Source: Acridotheres tristis (Eukaryota; Chordata; Aves; Passeriformes; Sturnidae). From it: a DNA stretch of 64,000 bases. Location: NCBI GenBank assembly GCA_037013685.1, contig CM072887.1, positions 89,920,347 through 89,984,346 on the forward strand, in the 5' to 3' direction. How positions within the stretch are numbered: the stretch's first letter is position 1; every line of letters starts with the position of its first letter. The translations under genes were made by a program, and so were the position numbers. This document shows, piece by piece, positions 37,052 to 50,249 of this stretch. A model generated the notes under the pieces. It was not told where the DNA came from and made no database searches. It saw only the letters and a program-made list of their open reading frames with translations.

Positions 37052-40000
37052 GTCACAGGTGTTTCCTTAGGACTTATGGTAACTGCAATTTTAGCATTCT
37101 TCAATTAATACTTACACAAAGATTGGTTTTGATAGGATCTCCTACAACTTCCCAACTGGCTGATTTAGCTTTGGCTATATGGAAGCAGAGCTCAAAAGAT
37201 GTGAGGGTTTGTACTCCAAGATCTTTGACAATAATAGGTTTCATTTTACGTGATATTTTCTAGTACTCAGATTTTGAAGCCTCTGTGTTTAGCAATTGAT
37301 CAGCCATGGGGTTTCATGGCAGTGAGATCCATAGTCTTCATGCTTCTGCAGAGACTCAAGAGTTAGAAACATTTTTGACATCACTTGCAATGGCAGAATA
37401 GGATACTTACAAGAAAATGTGAGGCTAAATTGTGCAAACTGGAAAAAAAGGTATATTTCTGACTAATAGTGATTCAGAATATACTAAAATTGTGTAGATT
37501 AAACATGTTTATAATCAGACTATTAACAAAAAGATTCACAACTGCTTTAATAAGTCATATTTCGTTATTCTAACATAAAAGATACCTGGTATGAAGCATA
37601 AATATGTGTAATAAAGCCTTCTGCTTATGTATTATGAACAGCAGTTCTTTTAATATTAAAAGTGAATCCATATGGGTTATTTGACATGTAAAATATTAAC
37701 TTTTATAGCAAGAATGCAAATGAGAGTTTCAGCACTAATTATAGCTGCAGCTCCCACTCAGGAATGAGGCTCTGTGTGACTAATGATTTCAGCAAAATGG
37801 AGAAATGGCCTGCTTCCCTCAAGAAGCAGCATATCTTAGCTCCCTCTCCTCCCTCTGGAACCCTTCAAAATTCTCAGCATGTCTCAGTACAGTACCTAAT
37901 GTGTATGGTGCTTCCAGGAACTGGCTCCTACAAACAGGTCACCAGCTTCATATTTTTATAGATAGTTTTATATAACTGTCTCTAGAGAGGAGAAAAAGTT
38001 ATTTCATATGTAGACAGAAAAAATGTAATTTCAGAAAATAGTCTTATTTTGATTGGCTGTTCCAAATATCTCATTTTTATTTCTTCCATTAATGAGAGAA
38101 ACATACTTGGTTTTGATATAGGATGGTCTGATTGCTCTGCCATTAATTTTTCACAATAGTTTTCCTCTGTTAGCTTTTTTTGCACAGAAGAATAGGATGT
38201 TATTCTTTTAAAAAAACCTTACCAAATGTAGCTTTTGTCGTTATTCTTTGCTTTCCACGTGCAACCCTCTGATAAATATGTATCTGGTTGAGATGGCTGC
38301 AATGACTCTTACCCAAGTCTGTCATTGTTATTTCTGAAATGGCCAGAGGGTTCACTGGAAAGTAAAAAGGAACTGCTAATTTTTGTCAAAAAAGGATATT
38401 TTTTTATGGTATGTTCCTGTGAGAAAATTGTTCTTACCTGAGCTACTTACTGTTTTTCTGTATGCACAAGCATGAGACTATACTCAGCAGCTGGAGTAAC
38501 CTCTAATGTGTTCATACTTTTCACAATTTTATTGTCCTTTATTAAAGAAAATTTTAGAAGAAGCATGCCTAGGAAATATGCTGTTAGAAATACGATGCAA
38601 AACCAATTATTGGATAGTATCATAGGTGGTTTAAACTATCATATAATTATATTTTAATAATAACACACACATGCAATTAAACTGGAATATTATTAATATT
38701 ATGCCTTATTGCCAATCTGTAGTGGAAAGGAAGTAGTTTTACTAAAATTTAATGAAGGAGTTTTTAACCCAAGTTTCTTTGATCTAGTAATAAATTCTCC
38801 TTTTTTTTCAGTGCTGCTAGCGACTGTCTCTAAAGTTAAGCAATGTCTTATGCAAACATCTAGGATAACAAGATTGGAGATGTTCATAAAAGGGTATAAT
38901 GGTGGATATAATTCAAATTTCAAATGATGTTGAATTTGTAATACTCCTGCTTAACCAGATACAAGTGAGGAAGTGTCAGTATTTCTGAGGTACCCACATT
39001 GTTATAGAAGAGGAAAGTAAAAATACTGTCTTAATTCAGTTACTCTGGAAAAAAATCAGTAATTTTGAAATGTGAACCTAATTTCTAAGAAGTGTCTAGT
39101 TGTACATTGTTGGAAACACTCTTGTGATGTAGAACAATTTGTATGAGGAGTTATTTATGAGAAAATTACTACATCAGCTTCCAGGCTGTCTTTAAAAAAA
39201 CCACTGCTAGGCTCATTAGTGTAATTTTCTAAACTTCATCAAGGTGCACCTACTATAGTGCACAAACACATGTGGCAATTTCACTACCAACAATGCCCGT
39301 GGCAAACAAGTGAATTCTGACTGTGTGCAATTTGGCTTTTTGCTGCTAATACAATTTTCATTATTTATCTATTTTCTATTTTTCCTGTTACATTGAGCAC
39401 CTTAAAAACTAAGACTAGGGAATGGATTGTTTCATCAAAATAAAATTATATGCATCTAAAAAATTAGTTAATTTATGTGTGATTAAAGTCAGTGGATTAT
39501 CTTTTTCTGTGTCATTGCTGCTGCTGTTCTAAGGTGAGGTATTCCAAACTCCACTAAGAGAGATTGTCAAGTTCTTGCTTTTCCTTTCACTGACAGTGGG
39601 GTTAGGAACAAGTGAAAGGAATTTAACAAGTGTTTTTTCCCTTTCCCTCTAATAATTACGTTTTTATATATTGCTAAGCATGTTGAAAATCTGTCAGTAA
39701 CATTCAATAAGCATATTCAATAATTTCAACCTATTCAAAATAATATTAAAATATTAAATGTTTGTATAATACATGATGATATAAAAAGCAGAAAAATAGT
39801 TACTGAATTGGGAAGTTAAGGTCTATGCAGCCTTTCCATTATGTAAAATGTGCCACTATTTATCAGCTGAAAGTTGAAGTGGACTCTAATGGCAAGATTT
39901 TCAGAGGTTTTGAATGCGTATGTCTTGAGTTACAAGCTCTCAAAAATATCCCAAATGCTTAAACATTGCTTCAGGACTTCCTGGCAGGTAAGGATCCTCA

Positions 40001-40977
40001 AATGTCTCAAACTGTGCATCCAAAAATACATCCAAAGTACTTCCAAAAGTAAAACATTTAAAATCACAAATATTTGAATTTGTTTTCTGAAGAGTATTCA
40101 AGGCCTTTAAACTAGGGACCTAGAGGCAGATCAAATATTTTATTTCAAAAAGGTCTCAGATAGTGATGTAAATTGATTCAAATTAACACCAATTGAAAGT
40201 GCATATTGATTTGTGCCATACTGGTTTAGGTGGAGAGGTACATAAAGGAAGTAAATTTCTTATCCCTGTTTGAGATTAGTTTGTTCAATTGCTTGGAGAC
40301 ATCCACATCTCCAGGCTGAGTTTGTTATTTAATATCAAGTGGTAAGTCTGCACATACAATTGTCTTGTCAATATGAGTTAAATTCCTAGGGACTAGGATC
40401 TGCAAACTGATTTTGAGTACATAGATCAAATCTCGTGTAAATGTCTTATGTCTGAAAGTCTGTGCAAGACAAGCAAGCTTGTCATTTAAGTATGAACACC
40501 ACACGCTATTTATGCTAATGACAATATTACTATATGAATTTCAAAATTCATTCTTATACTCAATCACTATTAATTTGATATTTAGGGCTTCAGTGCTAAG
40601 AATGCCTAGGTTAGAGATATCTGACATTATTTCAGTAGTGAGATATGCATTTTTGTCCTCAGAATGGAGCAAGCAATACACTGAACTTTGATACCATTAA
40701 ACCTTACAATATTCTCTAGACTACAAATAGTTAAGGTGTATGCTTTAATCTGTAGGCATCATCTGCTCAATTCTAGGGGGTCAAATAATTTAGAAACATA
40801 ACCCTGAGAAATTTAACTCAGAGATCAATGGGATACTTCCTTTGTTTTATAAACAGTCACATCAGTTACTGTATGATAGAACCTGGCACTGCCAGAAAAC
40901 CTATTTATTTACCTCTAACTAGAAAGTTAAACAGGCAGTGTTAGATAGGATACACAGCAGCAGAGTATACACTGCAA

Positions 40978-41027
40978 CATATACACCACATATACAATGT
41001 ATGCATATACACCAAGCATATACACCA
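40978..41027 (+). repeat. CATATACACCA short repeats
   Basis: CATATACACCA occurs at 40978, 41004 and 41017, with a partial copy (CATATACAATG) at 40989. This is a small irregular tandem cluster. Confidence 0.8.
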
Positions 41028-41655
41028 TAACACCAATGATGTTGCTGTAAAACTTTTGCTTTTGCCTGAAATCACTTCCTCATGTTCCACTTTCTACCAG
41101 TAGTAGTGTTATTGGCTGAGGTAGATCTATATACACTGAAATCATAAACTATCATGCAATATATCCCCTTCTGTTTGCTGTTTTGTTTTTTTTTTTAAGC
41201 CTCTTTCAGAATCAAACACATGAATCCTTAATAATCAAACATTAATGACTCTTGGAGACTGCTCCTTTCTATACCTGGAGGCCTTAAAGACCTTGCCAAT
41301 CACTTAGATCTTGACTTTTCACACTTGCTTTTGAATGTGAATCTACTTTTCAATAGAGTTTGAGTGCTACACTAAGGATCAGAGTATTGGTACAGAAGCT
41401 TTACTTCTGATCTTTCTCTTACTTCCAGCAGTTACAAATTCAGAGGAAGATAGCAAATATGCCTTCTAATTTGTAGGAGGTATCAGCATGCCTATGTATT
41501 TCTGATGGGGTATTGTCAGAATGCCAGATCTTTGCCCAGCTGTGGGTTGAATTGGCAATTTCTTAGGGACCTGTGCAATATGAATAAAATGAAGTATATT
41601 ATAGCTGTCCTCATCTTAATACAGAGGAATAATCAGCAAAACTTACAGCAAGTCC

Positions 41656-41697
41656 CAGCATGTGATATCTCTGATCAAGACTGAGTATCACATGCTG
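41656..41697. repeat. 12-bp perfect inverted repeat
   Basis: CAGCATGTGATA at 41656-41667 and TATCACATGCTG at 41686-41697 are exact reverse complements with an 18-base spacer. A few more bases pair inside with one bulge. Confidence 0.75.
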
Positions 41698-43607
41698 AGA
41701 TATGAGATAGGCTGCATCTTCCTATTAGTAACAAGCTTAGCTTCCAACTGAATCAAAGACTATATGATCTTGCATTTACAGAAAGTGGAGTAGGTACTCA
41801 GGAGACTAGGATACCATTGTTCATACAGCCACAGACTTCTTGTCTGTGAAATCCTTTTGGTCAGCAGGTTTAGATTTACAGCAATGAGATTTTTTTTTTT
41901 TTTACATCTTAGATTTTAGATGACCTATTTCATCAATAAAATACAAAATTCTGAAAACAAGGCTTGGCTGTCTCAGACCAGACATCTGGGAGTGGAAGCA
42001 GCAAAATAGTGTTCATTTAAAGCAAAGGTCTTAGTTTTAGTAATCAGTGTTCTCCTCTAACAAAAAAAATCCAAAAAACAAAAACCAAAACAGCTTATGA
42101 TTATCTCCAAGGAAATTACATACCTCATCAATGTTGCCAAGTGTGTATTTTTTTTTTTTTTTTTCATACCAAAAGACCTAGAATCACAGAAAGAAAAAAA
42201 CACACAGGAAATGTAAAGTGACTGACTATGATTTTGATAGAAAAGTGACTGTTTAGAAAGTTCAGTCCCAAATCAGGAAACAATTTAAAATAATCTGAAG
42301 GCATGTTAATAAAGGGTGCTGTGTGAGAAATGCAGGTAATATATCTATAAATAAACAAAGCTTGAATTTGTCTGTGTAGATGTATTTTCCCTCAAAGACA
42401 ACCAGTTTTCTGACACTTCAACAGATGGAAGAGGTTTGACTAGTAGCAGATATTCAGAGACCTCTCATGAAAAAAGTATTTTGCTGTTTATTATGTTTCC
42501 TAGAAATGATGTTCAGAACAATGTAATCTGAAAGTATTTTGAAGTGACTCTTCCACAGCTGCCTTAGCTGATAGCATAGGACAGATGGTGCAACACAGGC
42601 CAGCAGACAAGTTTACTTCTTTCCACAACTTTATTAGCTGAGTGCTGTGAAAAGCAACAGTGATACTATCTTATAAAATAGGTAAACAAAATGGGACAGG
42701 CTTTCTACCCCTGGCTAGGTGCCACCTTTGAGCTGCTGTGGCAGGGAGTAAGAAGGAAGAAGGGAGAAATCTTCTTAGTCAGATCTTTCTTCAGCACCTG
42801 CTTCTATTGAGTTTCATGCTGGGTAAGCTAATTGCCATGCCTAGCATTGCCTATCAACTTCCCTCAGGTGCTTGTGCAAAGAAAGGGGCAGGCCAACTTC
42901 CAGTTTTTCAGTGTCAAAGTCATTCTGAAAAACTGAGTCATCAGCTACTTGCTTTGTTAACACACTGTTGTGTAGCAGTTAAAGGAAAATCTTTACTGTA
43001 ATACCTACTGCAAGTAGCTAAAACAAAAGGATATGTTGCCAAGCTGATAAAGTTGTTAGACAAATACGCTGTTAGGTGTCTGGAAGACATGATTCATTAT
43101 GAATAGGGATATTTAAAATTAGGCTATATCCAATTATTTTTAATTTCTATTTGCATTTTAATGAAGATTGAGCTAAATGAGATAAATAGCAGAGAGATTT
43201 CTGTATCAAAAATATCCTTGAATTTTTTGTGTCAAGAATTAGATTTTCAGTGGTTTGGTGTACCTGAAGTAAGATAGGTCCCTAAAAACATTTTTAAAAC
43301 TGTGTTAAACATTTATCTACCTCAGGTCATCCCTTTGAACCTAGAAGGAATTTGGCAGATCCTAGTCTGCTTGCATCCTCCTGGTCTAAATGCCTTCAGG
43401 AAATTATCTAGTGAGATTTCTAGAAGTACTGAATGCAGACAACTAAATTCAGAATTGATGGGAAATATGATCAGGCTTTAACAGTTCCAGGAAACAGTAT
43501 GTGAATATTGTCAATATTATGTAACATTGCTGCTGCATGAGAAAAGACTGATCTTTATTTCTTTTTTTTCAAAATGGCAATAATTCCAAATTCTAAACAA
43601 TTCTAAA

Positions 43608-43632
43608 TCCAGCAACATTTATTGTTGCTGGA
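43608..43632. repeat. 10-bp perfect inverted repeat
   Basis: TCCAGCAACA (43608-43617) and TGTTGCTGGA (43623-43632) flank a five-base loop. Weak pairing continues outside it. Confidence 0.7.
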
Positions 43633-44530
43633 ATTCTTAGCACAACACCTCTGGGCAAAAAAACTTTGGTTTTGAAATGACTCAAAAGCAAGCACTACAA
43701 GCTCTGTAAAGCATTTTATTAAGATGTATCATTTTGATTAAAGCATGATTAATTTGTCTTTTTATTTGGCATACAGTGAACAGATGAATGTACTATATGG
43801 TGGCTAGAACACTGCTGAAGGAATGGTAGCATAGATACACCATTAAACGTTACCATATGTCTATGTACATTATGTGCATGTTCAGCTGGACACAGACCCT
43901 TTGTACTTTTAGGAACATGCTTTTGTTGCACCTTCTCATTGTACATTGATAATTCTTAAAAAGCTCATTGCAACTTAATCCTCCTTAAAAATATGACGTT
44001 TTCTACGATGAGCTGCTTCTTTATATGGTCAAGCCTCCTATGCTGTAGCGAATTTGTACACAATTTCCTATTCAATTGATTTGATAAAACTTATACACTC
44101 TTTGAAAGTAATTTAAGTACTGAATATATTACAGCCAAGTAATGCCATCCAGTGTCAGCTTCTCAGGTATTAACCATCTTAGAGAGAGGTGGACTGCAAC
44201 AAACTTCACTGGGAAAAGGTAAAAAGCCACATTTTCAGACATTCTGTATCAATTACCTACAATTAGTAAAAGAAAATTAGTTTCTGCACAGAAATGAAAA
44301 AGGTTTAGTACAGATCTATACTGAAAAATATGAATATTTCCAGTACTGCTCCTGCTCTCCTATTGCAGATGTTAATTTAACTTCCATTACTATTGTAACA
44401 TTAGGCATTTCCCCAGCTTGCTGGTGGCTATCCTGTTCTCCAAGCACAGGACATTTACTTATTGTTGAAAAGCAAAGCAAAACAGAAATAAACAAACAAA
44501 AAAAGTTCTACACCAGCTTTTCTAACACAA

Positions 44531-45254
44531 AATCATAGAACCTCTAAGATCATTGAGTCTAATGGTTAACCCAGCACCACTGTGTTCACTGCTAAACCAC
44601 ATCTCCAAGTGTCACATCCACATGCCTTTTGAACACTTCCGAGGATTGTGGCTCAACCTCTTCCTTGAGCAGCCTCTTACAATACGTGACCACCGTTCCA
44701 GTAAAGAAATTATTCCTAATATCTAAGCTAAACATTCTCAGGTGCAACTTGAGTCCGTTTCCTCTTGTCCCATCACCTCTCACTTAGGAGAAGAGATCAA
44801 TCTCCACCTGGCTACAACCTCCTTTCAGGCAGTTGAAGTGAGAAATAATCTTCCCTGAGCCTCCTCTCCTCCAGGCTGAACATCCCCATCTCTCTCAGCC
44901 ACTCCTCATAGGACTTGTGCTCCAGACCCTTCCCCAGCTCCATTGCCCTTCCTTGGACTCGCTCCAGCCCCTCAGTGTCTTTCTCACAGTGAGGGCCCAG
45001 AACTGGACACAGCACTCGAGGTGTGGCCTCAGCAGTGCTGAGTACAGGGGGACAATCCCTGCCCTGCTCCTGCTGGCCACACTATTGCTGACACAGGCCA
45101 GGGTGCCATTGGCCTTCTTGGCCACCTGGACACACACACTGGCTCATGTTCAGCTGCTGTCAACCAGCACCTCCAGGTCCTTTTCCACTGGGCAGCTTTC
45201 CATCCATTCTGTCCCCAGATTGTGGTACTACATGGGACTGTTGTGATCCAAGTG
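44531..45254 (-). mobile_element. CR1 LINE 3' end with C-terminal ORF2 remnant
   Basis: The + strand begins AATCATAGAACCTCTAAGATCATTGAGTC and follows an avian CR1 subfamily resembling CR1-J, including CAACTTGAGTCCGTTTCCTCTTGTCC. On the - strand two overlapping frames keep ORF2 C-terminal blocks: [20 protein letters not shown] and [13 protein letters not shown] in one, then [15 protein letters not shown] and FSLEERRLRED in another. The continuous protein is therefore broken by a frameshift. The copy is better preserved than the other CR1s here but is 5'-truncated and inactive. Confidence 0.95.
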
Positions 45255-48200
45255 AAAAATAACTAATCCGCTGGGACATAAACTAAAAGATCCTCTACAT
45301 AAGTTCTTGATGTAAATATAAGTAAGATTTTAAATCTCAAACTGATTTAGCAAAAAAGATTTGACAAAGACTCTGCCTTCACAATCAAAAGTAGTTAATT
45401 GAAGTGCTTGAATAAATGCTAGTTAAATCTTACCATACTTACAAATTCTGAAACATTATCCTGTATGGAAATCTAACCTGTAGTTATACAAAGTTTTAGT
45501 CTCATAATCGAAATAAACAACTAGTGGCATTTATCTAATTAGTGCTTCTGGAGTCAATCACCTCTAGAACAGAATTTTCATGTTTTTCATAAAGGTGAAA
45601 GTATTACAAATATAAATTAAATATCCTATTCTTTCTATTCTGCATAGCAGGCAGTCAATGAGATACAATAACATACTTCCTGTAATTCTTCAATATAGTT
45701 GCAATGCTTACTGACTTCCTAAAACAAAACTGCGTCTGCTTAGTGAATGACAAAATTAACTTCCAAACAAATCTTCCCAAAGCAGCAGTCTTTAAAAAAT
45801 GAATCTTCTCAGGATGCAGTTTAACAGAGTTAGAAAATATATTGTTGGATTAATAGGACAATAATCAATGTAAATGGCCAGTTGTTTTGTAATAAATGGG
45901 TTTGTTGCATTAAAAAAATTACTTCTCTTATGCTCCTAACTTAATTAGAACATAGGGTACGCTTGCATCTGGCTTTTAATTCTGTTCAATTTTTATTGAT
46001 TAATTATACTAGTGAAGTGTTTTATTTTCTTTTGTTTGGGTGCTTTGAGAATGACTTGCTTTGTTTATTCCAGCTCTTTCATTGCATAGCACTGACAGTG
46101 TGCTTTGCTGGTCACTGAGTCTCCTCATTCTGCATTTACAGAAGTCATGCTTGTAGCTGCAAAGGTGAAATCTCTCCTTATTTTCCTGATGGCGTTGACT
46201 TACATTTTAAAGTAGTTTCCCTCTAAGTGACACAGCATTTATTTAGCGTATGTTAAAAAAAAAAAAAAAAAAAGCACAGCCCAAAAAAACGGCAGAGAAA
46301 GAAGGACAATGTCTTACCCATACATTAGGCACATTTGTCACCTGTTTACACAAATCTCTGCATTATCTTAGAACAAATTTCTAAACCAACTTGTAAAATC
46401 TAGTGCTGGTATTATTATATTTCAGGCTTAATATTGGAACAAGTTCTCACTGTAGTATTGCTGTTCTGGCTCAGCTGAGCTACTCACAGCACTCTGGAAA
46501 GCAATATCCAGTTGTTCAGCCTCCTAAGAGACAGCTAAGTAGATGGCTTAGTAAACCTGATCTAAAAAAAATAAAGGTTCTAAGTCAGCCAAATGTAAAA
46601 GTACCCATCAGGAGCAAGGAAAGAAAATTATAGTTCCTGAATGGAGAATTGATAGTCAGCTACATTGTTTCTCTGGTTCCAGGTTTTTAATATGCCTTTA
46701 CTCAGAGTAGGTGCAGACAGAACTGGGATTTGTCCTTTCTTTTTGGAGCTACTTGAGCACAATCAGGGAAAGAAACTTGTAGGGTTGAAGAGACACAGGG
46801 AAGACTGCCTGGAGTTGGGAGACTGAAATTCCAAGGAAACACTAGAAACTGTGATAAGGGACAGAGAACAGATACCATGTCACCAAGATGATGACAGAAA
46901 TTTCCTGCAATCATAGAGAAGTGAGATGCAAGTCAGATGCAATTTGGAAAGTCGGTGATTTGAGTAAAACAAACACTGGATGCTCAGGCAAGTCTCCAAA
47001 GCAGCAGAGCAAGACAATAGTTTATATATTCTCTTTATTATACTTCAAGTTTCCTCTGCCTACGAAATTTAGGCAACTAGTTTATGTAATTTAAAAGCCT
47101 GACTTTTTTTCAGTTTAAAAGCCTTCTGATCTCCTTTGGGTTGTTCACTGTAGGAACAGGTCTAGTAAGATCCACCTTAAAGCTTTTACTAATCTTGGAT
47201 CCTGTTGCACAGTCAGCTGAAAGGCACTACCTGAAATCTAGTCCAAAGAGAAATGAACTACCAGTACACAAGTGGCAACAGCTAAAGGGTTGATTTGTTC
47301 AGGAGTAATTGGAATATAAAAATAATTTTCCCTCATGTGGTATTGAGAAGGAATAGTACTGAAATAATAAATAAATTTTGAATATTCGTTAAAAATGGTA
47401 TAAAATTGGTAGCATGCAATAGCAAATAGCAATAAAACTTTTCTGAAGATGTCCATGACAGACTCAATCACGTTTACCCATGTGTTATCATAAAGAATTA
47501 GTGATGTCTTCCATGGCATGCTAAATGGCTCAATCATGGCAAAGAGAAAGGAATAATGAGAACCACTGTCAGAAAGCTGAAAACAAGGCAAAAAAAGGAC
47601 TACATTTTTAAGTCTGTGGTGATTAATTGTGGGAACTAACTACCTAGAAAATTATTTGAGTCCATGTCTCCTATATTTGAGATCAAAAATAGTGTCTCAG
47701 AAATAAGGTTCCAGAAACTCAAGATGTTTTATAATAGCTGAACGCATGCTATTTTATTTATTAAGGGGGAAAAAAGAGTAGAATGAAGTAAAGCGTTATA
47801 TTGACACATAACAGGACAGACTATAGGATCTCACAGTCCAGACTGCTTCCAAAATCTAGACTCTTTAGTACAATTACTGTAAAACACAAAATACTACCCT
47901 TGCTACCCAGTAGACTTAGTAGATATTCAATGTCAAGAGTATACAAAACTACCCTTGCACACTAACTTGGGGTTCACAGGCATACCTTTAGTATCTTCAC
48001 GTGAAATAAAGAAGCTTTGTATCATTTTTAGTACAACTTTTCCTGTAAACTCAAACCCGATGTATAGGCTACAGGCAAAGCAGGAAATTAAAAGGTTCTA
48101 ACTGCAGCAGTAGCCAGGTTCATGGTCCCTTCCATCCTCTCTAGTGAAGAACAAAAAATCACATTATACACAAATGTATTATGAAAGAAACTGTACTAAT

Positions 48201-49779
48201 CTTTGTGAGGATTTGCATCCATATATGTTACTTCTGTGTGTTTTGTCATCAAAGGATGGAAATTTTAATATTCTTCCCAAGAATATCCACAGAGCAGTGA
48301 GACTTGCGGTGCTGTATTTTTCATACCCAAATTCTTCTTAACAAATAGATTCCTGTATTACCACATACACTGAACCAGTAAATACTAGAGGTATGGGACT
48401 TTAGGGTTTTTATTTTGTTTTCCCTTTTACTTGTGATAAATAAGAACTTAAATATTCCTTTGTTTTACTTTGTATTTAACTCTGTATGGGATAGGTTAGC
48501 ACAGGATCTTGACTTAAAATAAGACAGTTTCAAGAAGTCTTGGAAGTAGAATACACCAGAAAGATTATTGATAGGTGAATGTAAGTGGCTGGAATTTGAA
48601 ATCACTACCTGAGAATCTTCCAGATATTTTAGAGAAATGAATGTAAAACCTCTGATTTACTTTGAAATTTTTCTAGCAAAGTTACATTTCCAAGTCTTTA
48701 TGAATTTATTTTAGTTCAGATTTGAAAAAAGTACAATGCTGTTCTTAAAATTTTTCTGTACTGTGCATGATTCCTCAGAAAATTTTCTCACTTTTTTCAC
48801 ACCAATGCACTTAGAAAAGTAAGTATATTGGTTAATACAGTAATGTTGCTCTCTGAATAAAGTAGTTAAACATATCTTCTAGGGTAATTTATCACTTAGC
48901 AATTTGCATGATACTGGACAAAGATACCAAAAACATCTTTTCTCCTAGACTGAATGGTCTCATCCCTCAAGCTCTCCAAATACAAACTTCAAAGATAGAA
49001 TAAAAAGGTTTTGTGAAAAATGATGTCAGCATGAGTTCATAAAATTTAAAAAGCTCATGTTTCAAATCTTAGTCATGTAGTTTCTCAGAGCATTCCACTA
49101 GTGGGTAAAAGTAATTTTTGAAGGAAATAAAAGCTCAGGACTTCTATTTAAATAGTAAGACTGGGCATCAGGGCACGTATAGGTGTTAAGGTTTCTATTT
49201 TTCAAAGCAGAGGTATCATAGGAAAAGAGTCTGAATGTGAAGATATGAAAATGAGCATCCGTTGTTATGAGAAATGTCAGACACAGAAGTTTTAAATATC
49301 TGATTTACCTAGATTTTTCTCCTTTACTATTCAAGGGAAAAAAAAAAAAAAAAAAAAAAGTAGATAATAGCTATCGCCTGAACCAGTAGTTCTAAGATTT
49401 CAAAATTTATAGACTGTCTGCCTTCAGGGCTTGAGGAGTCTTTGTGTTAAGAATCCACCTGATAATAATGTTTCACTGGGAATATAATAATTCTCTTTTG
49501 CTAGAGGCAACTGGGAAAGAAACTTCCTAAGTCAACTAAAAGTCTCTCTTTTATTAGCTGGAATTTACTTCTAGGTCTTCATCTCTTTCTGCCTCTGCTT
49601 AGCTGCAGGAGCAGAAAAGGAATATGTGCAGGAAAGCTCACAATGAAATATGCCAAATCTTTTTCTCCACTTAGAGATTCTATTCTACTGAAAGATTCCT
49701 TTTGCATAGTTTTCAGTAAATATGGAAATCATAAGGATGGCAGAGGTTATGCGGCTTTTCAGCTCAGCTGGGATGGATA
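45255..49779. other. Intronic sequence without recognised gene
   Basis: AT-rich non-coding sequence with an A19 run at 46255-46273 and an A22 run at 49338-49359. The largest open frame is 117 codons on the - strand (47238-47591) and has no recognised family. Nothing else was identified. Confidence 0.5.
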
Positions 49780-50010
49780 AATCATAGAATAGTTTGATTT
49801 TGAAAGAATCTTTAAAGGTCATCTAGTCCAATCCCTTTGCAATAAGCAGGGATATCTTCAAGTAGATCAGGTTTCTTAGAGCCCCAATCTAACCTTGAAT
49901 GTTTCCAGGGATTAAGCATCCACCACTTCTCTGGGTAACCTGGGCCAGTGCCTCACCACGCTCATTGCAAAAAACTTACTCCTTATATCTGGTCTAAATC
50001 CACCCTGGCT
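49780..50010 (-). mobile_element. CR1 LINE 3' end fragment
   Basis: The + strand begins AATCATAGAATAGTTTGATTTTG and continues with GGTCATCTAGTCCAATCC, CCAGGGATTAAGCATCCACCACTTCTCTGGG and CCAGTGCCTCACCACGCTCA, in diverged form. About 230 bases remain. A T13 run follows directly. Confidence 0.92.
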
Positions 50011-50191
50011 CTTTTTTTTTTTTTCCCTTAAATGAACGAGGGTAGTTTTAGATTAGTGGTGGAGCAGAGCAGAGAAAAGAAGAAAATTATAGACGATATC
50101 TGGTGTTAAAATCTGGGTTTACTATTGAGTTAGAGCCAATTAGTAGCTAGTACATATCTTGGAATCCAGATGAACTATACCAATAGTAACC

Positions 50192-50248
<57 letters not shown>

Positions 50249-50249
50249 G
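50192..50249 (+). repeat. (TAA)n microsatellite
   Basis: A pure trinucleotide repeat of about 19 units, uninterrupted and therefore likely polymorphic. Confidence 0.95.

Larger units (their letters stand above)
35259..44530. other. Intronic sequence without recognised gene
   Basis: A long AT-rich stretch. It holds a degenerate 40-bp tandem duplication at 36972-37051, short CATATACACCA repeats at 40978-41027, inverted repeats at 41656-41697 and 43608-43632, and a T17 run at 42148-42164. Open frames up to 126 codons (36068-36448, +) show no domain or signal of coding origin. No family-assignable transposon was recognised. Confidence 0.5.

Noticed and set aside
40978..41027. Regularly recurring short repeats considered as a CRISPR-like array
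   Set aside because: Units are only 11 bases with irregular tiny gaps in a vertebrate intron; this is a simple tandem cluster.
44812..45246. Overlapping open frames that could look like a gene
   Set aside because: The - strand frames are pieces of CR1 ORF2 broken by a frameshift, and the + strand frame is their antisense shadow.
46255..46273. Poly-A run considered as a retrocopy tail
   Set aside because: The sequence 5' of the run shows no coding end or polyadenylation signal arrangement; likewise for the A22 run at 49338-49359.
47238..47591. 117-codon open frame on the - strand
   Set aside because: No recognised family, AT-rich codon use and no surrounding gene structure; chance is the simplest explanation.
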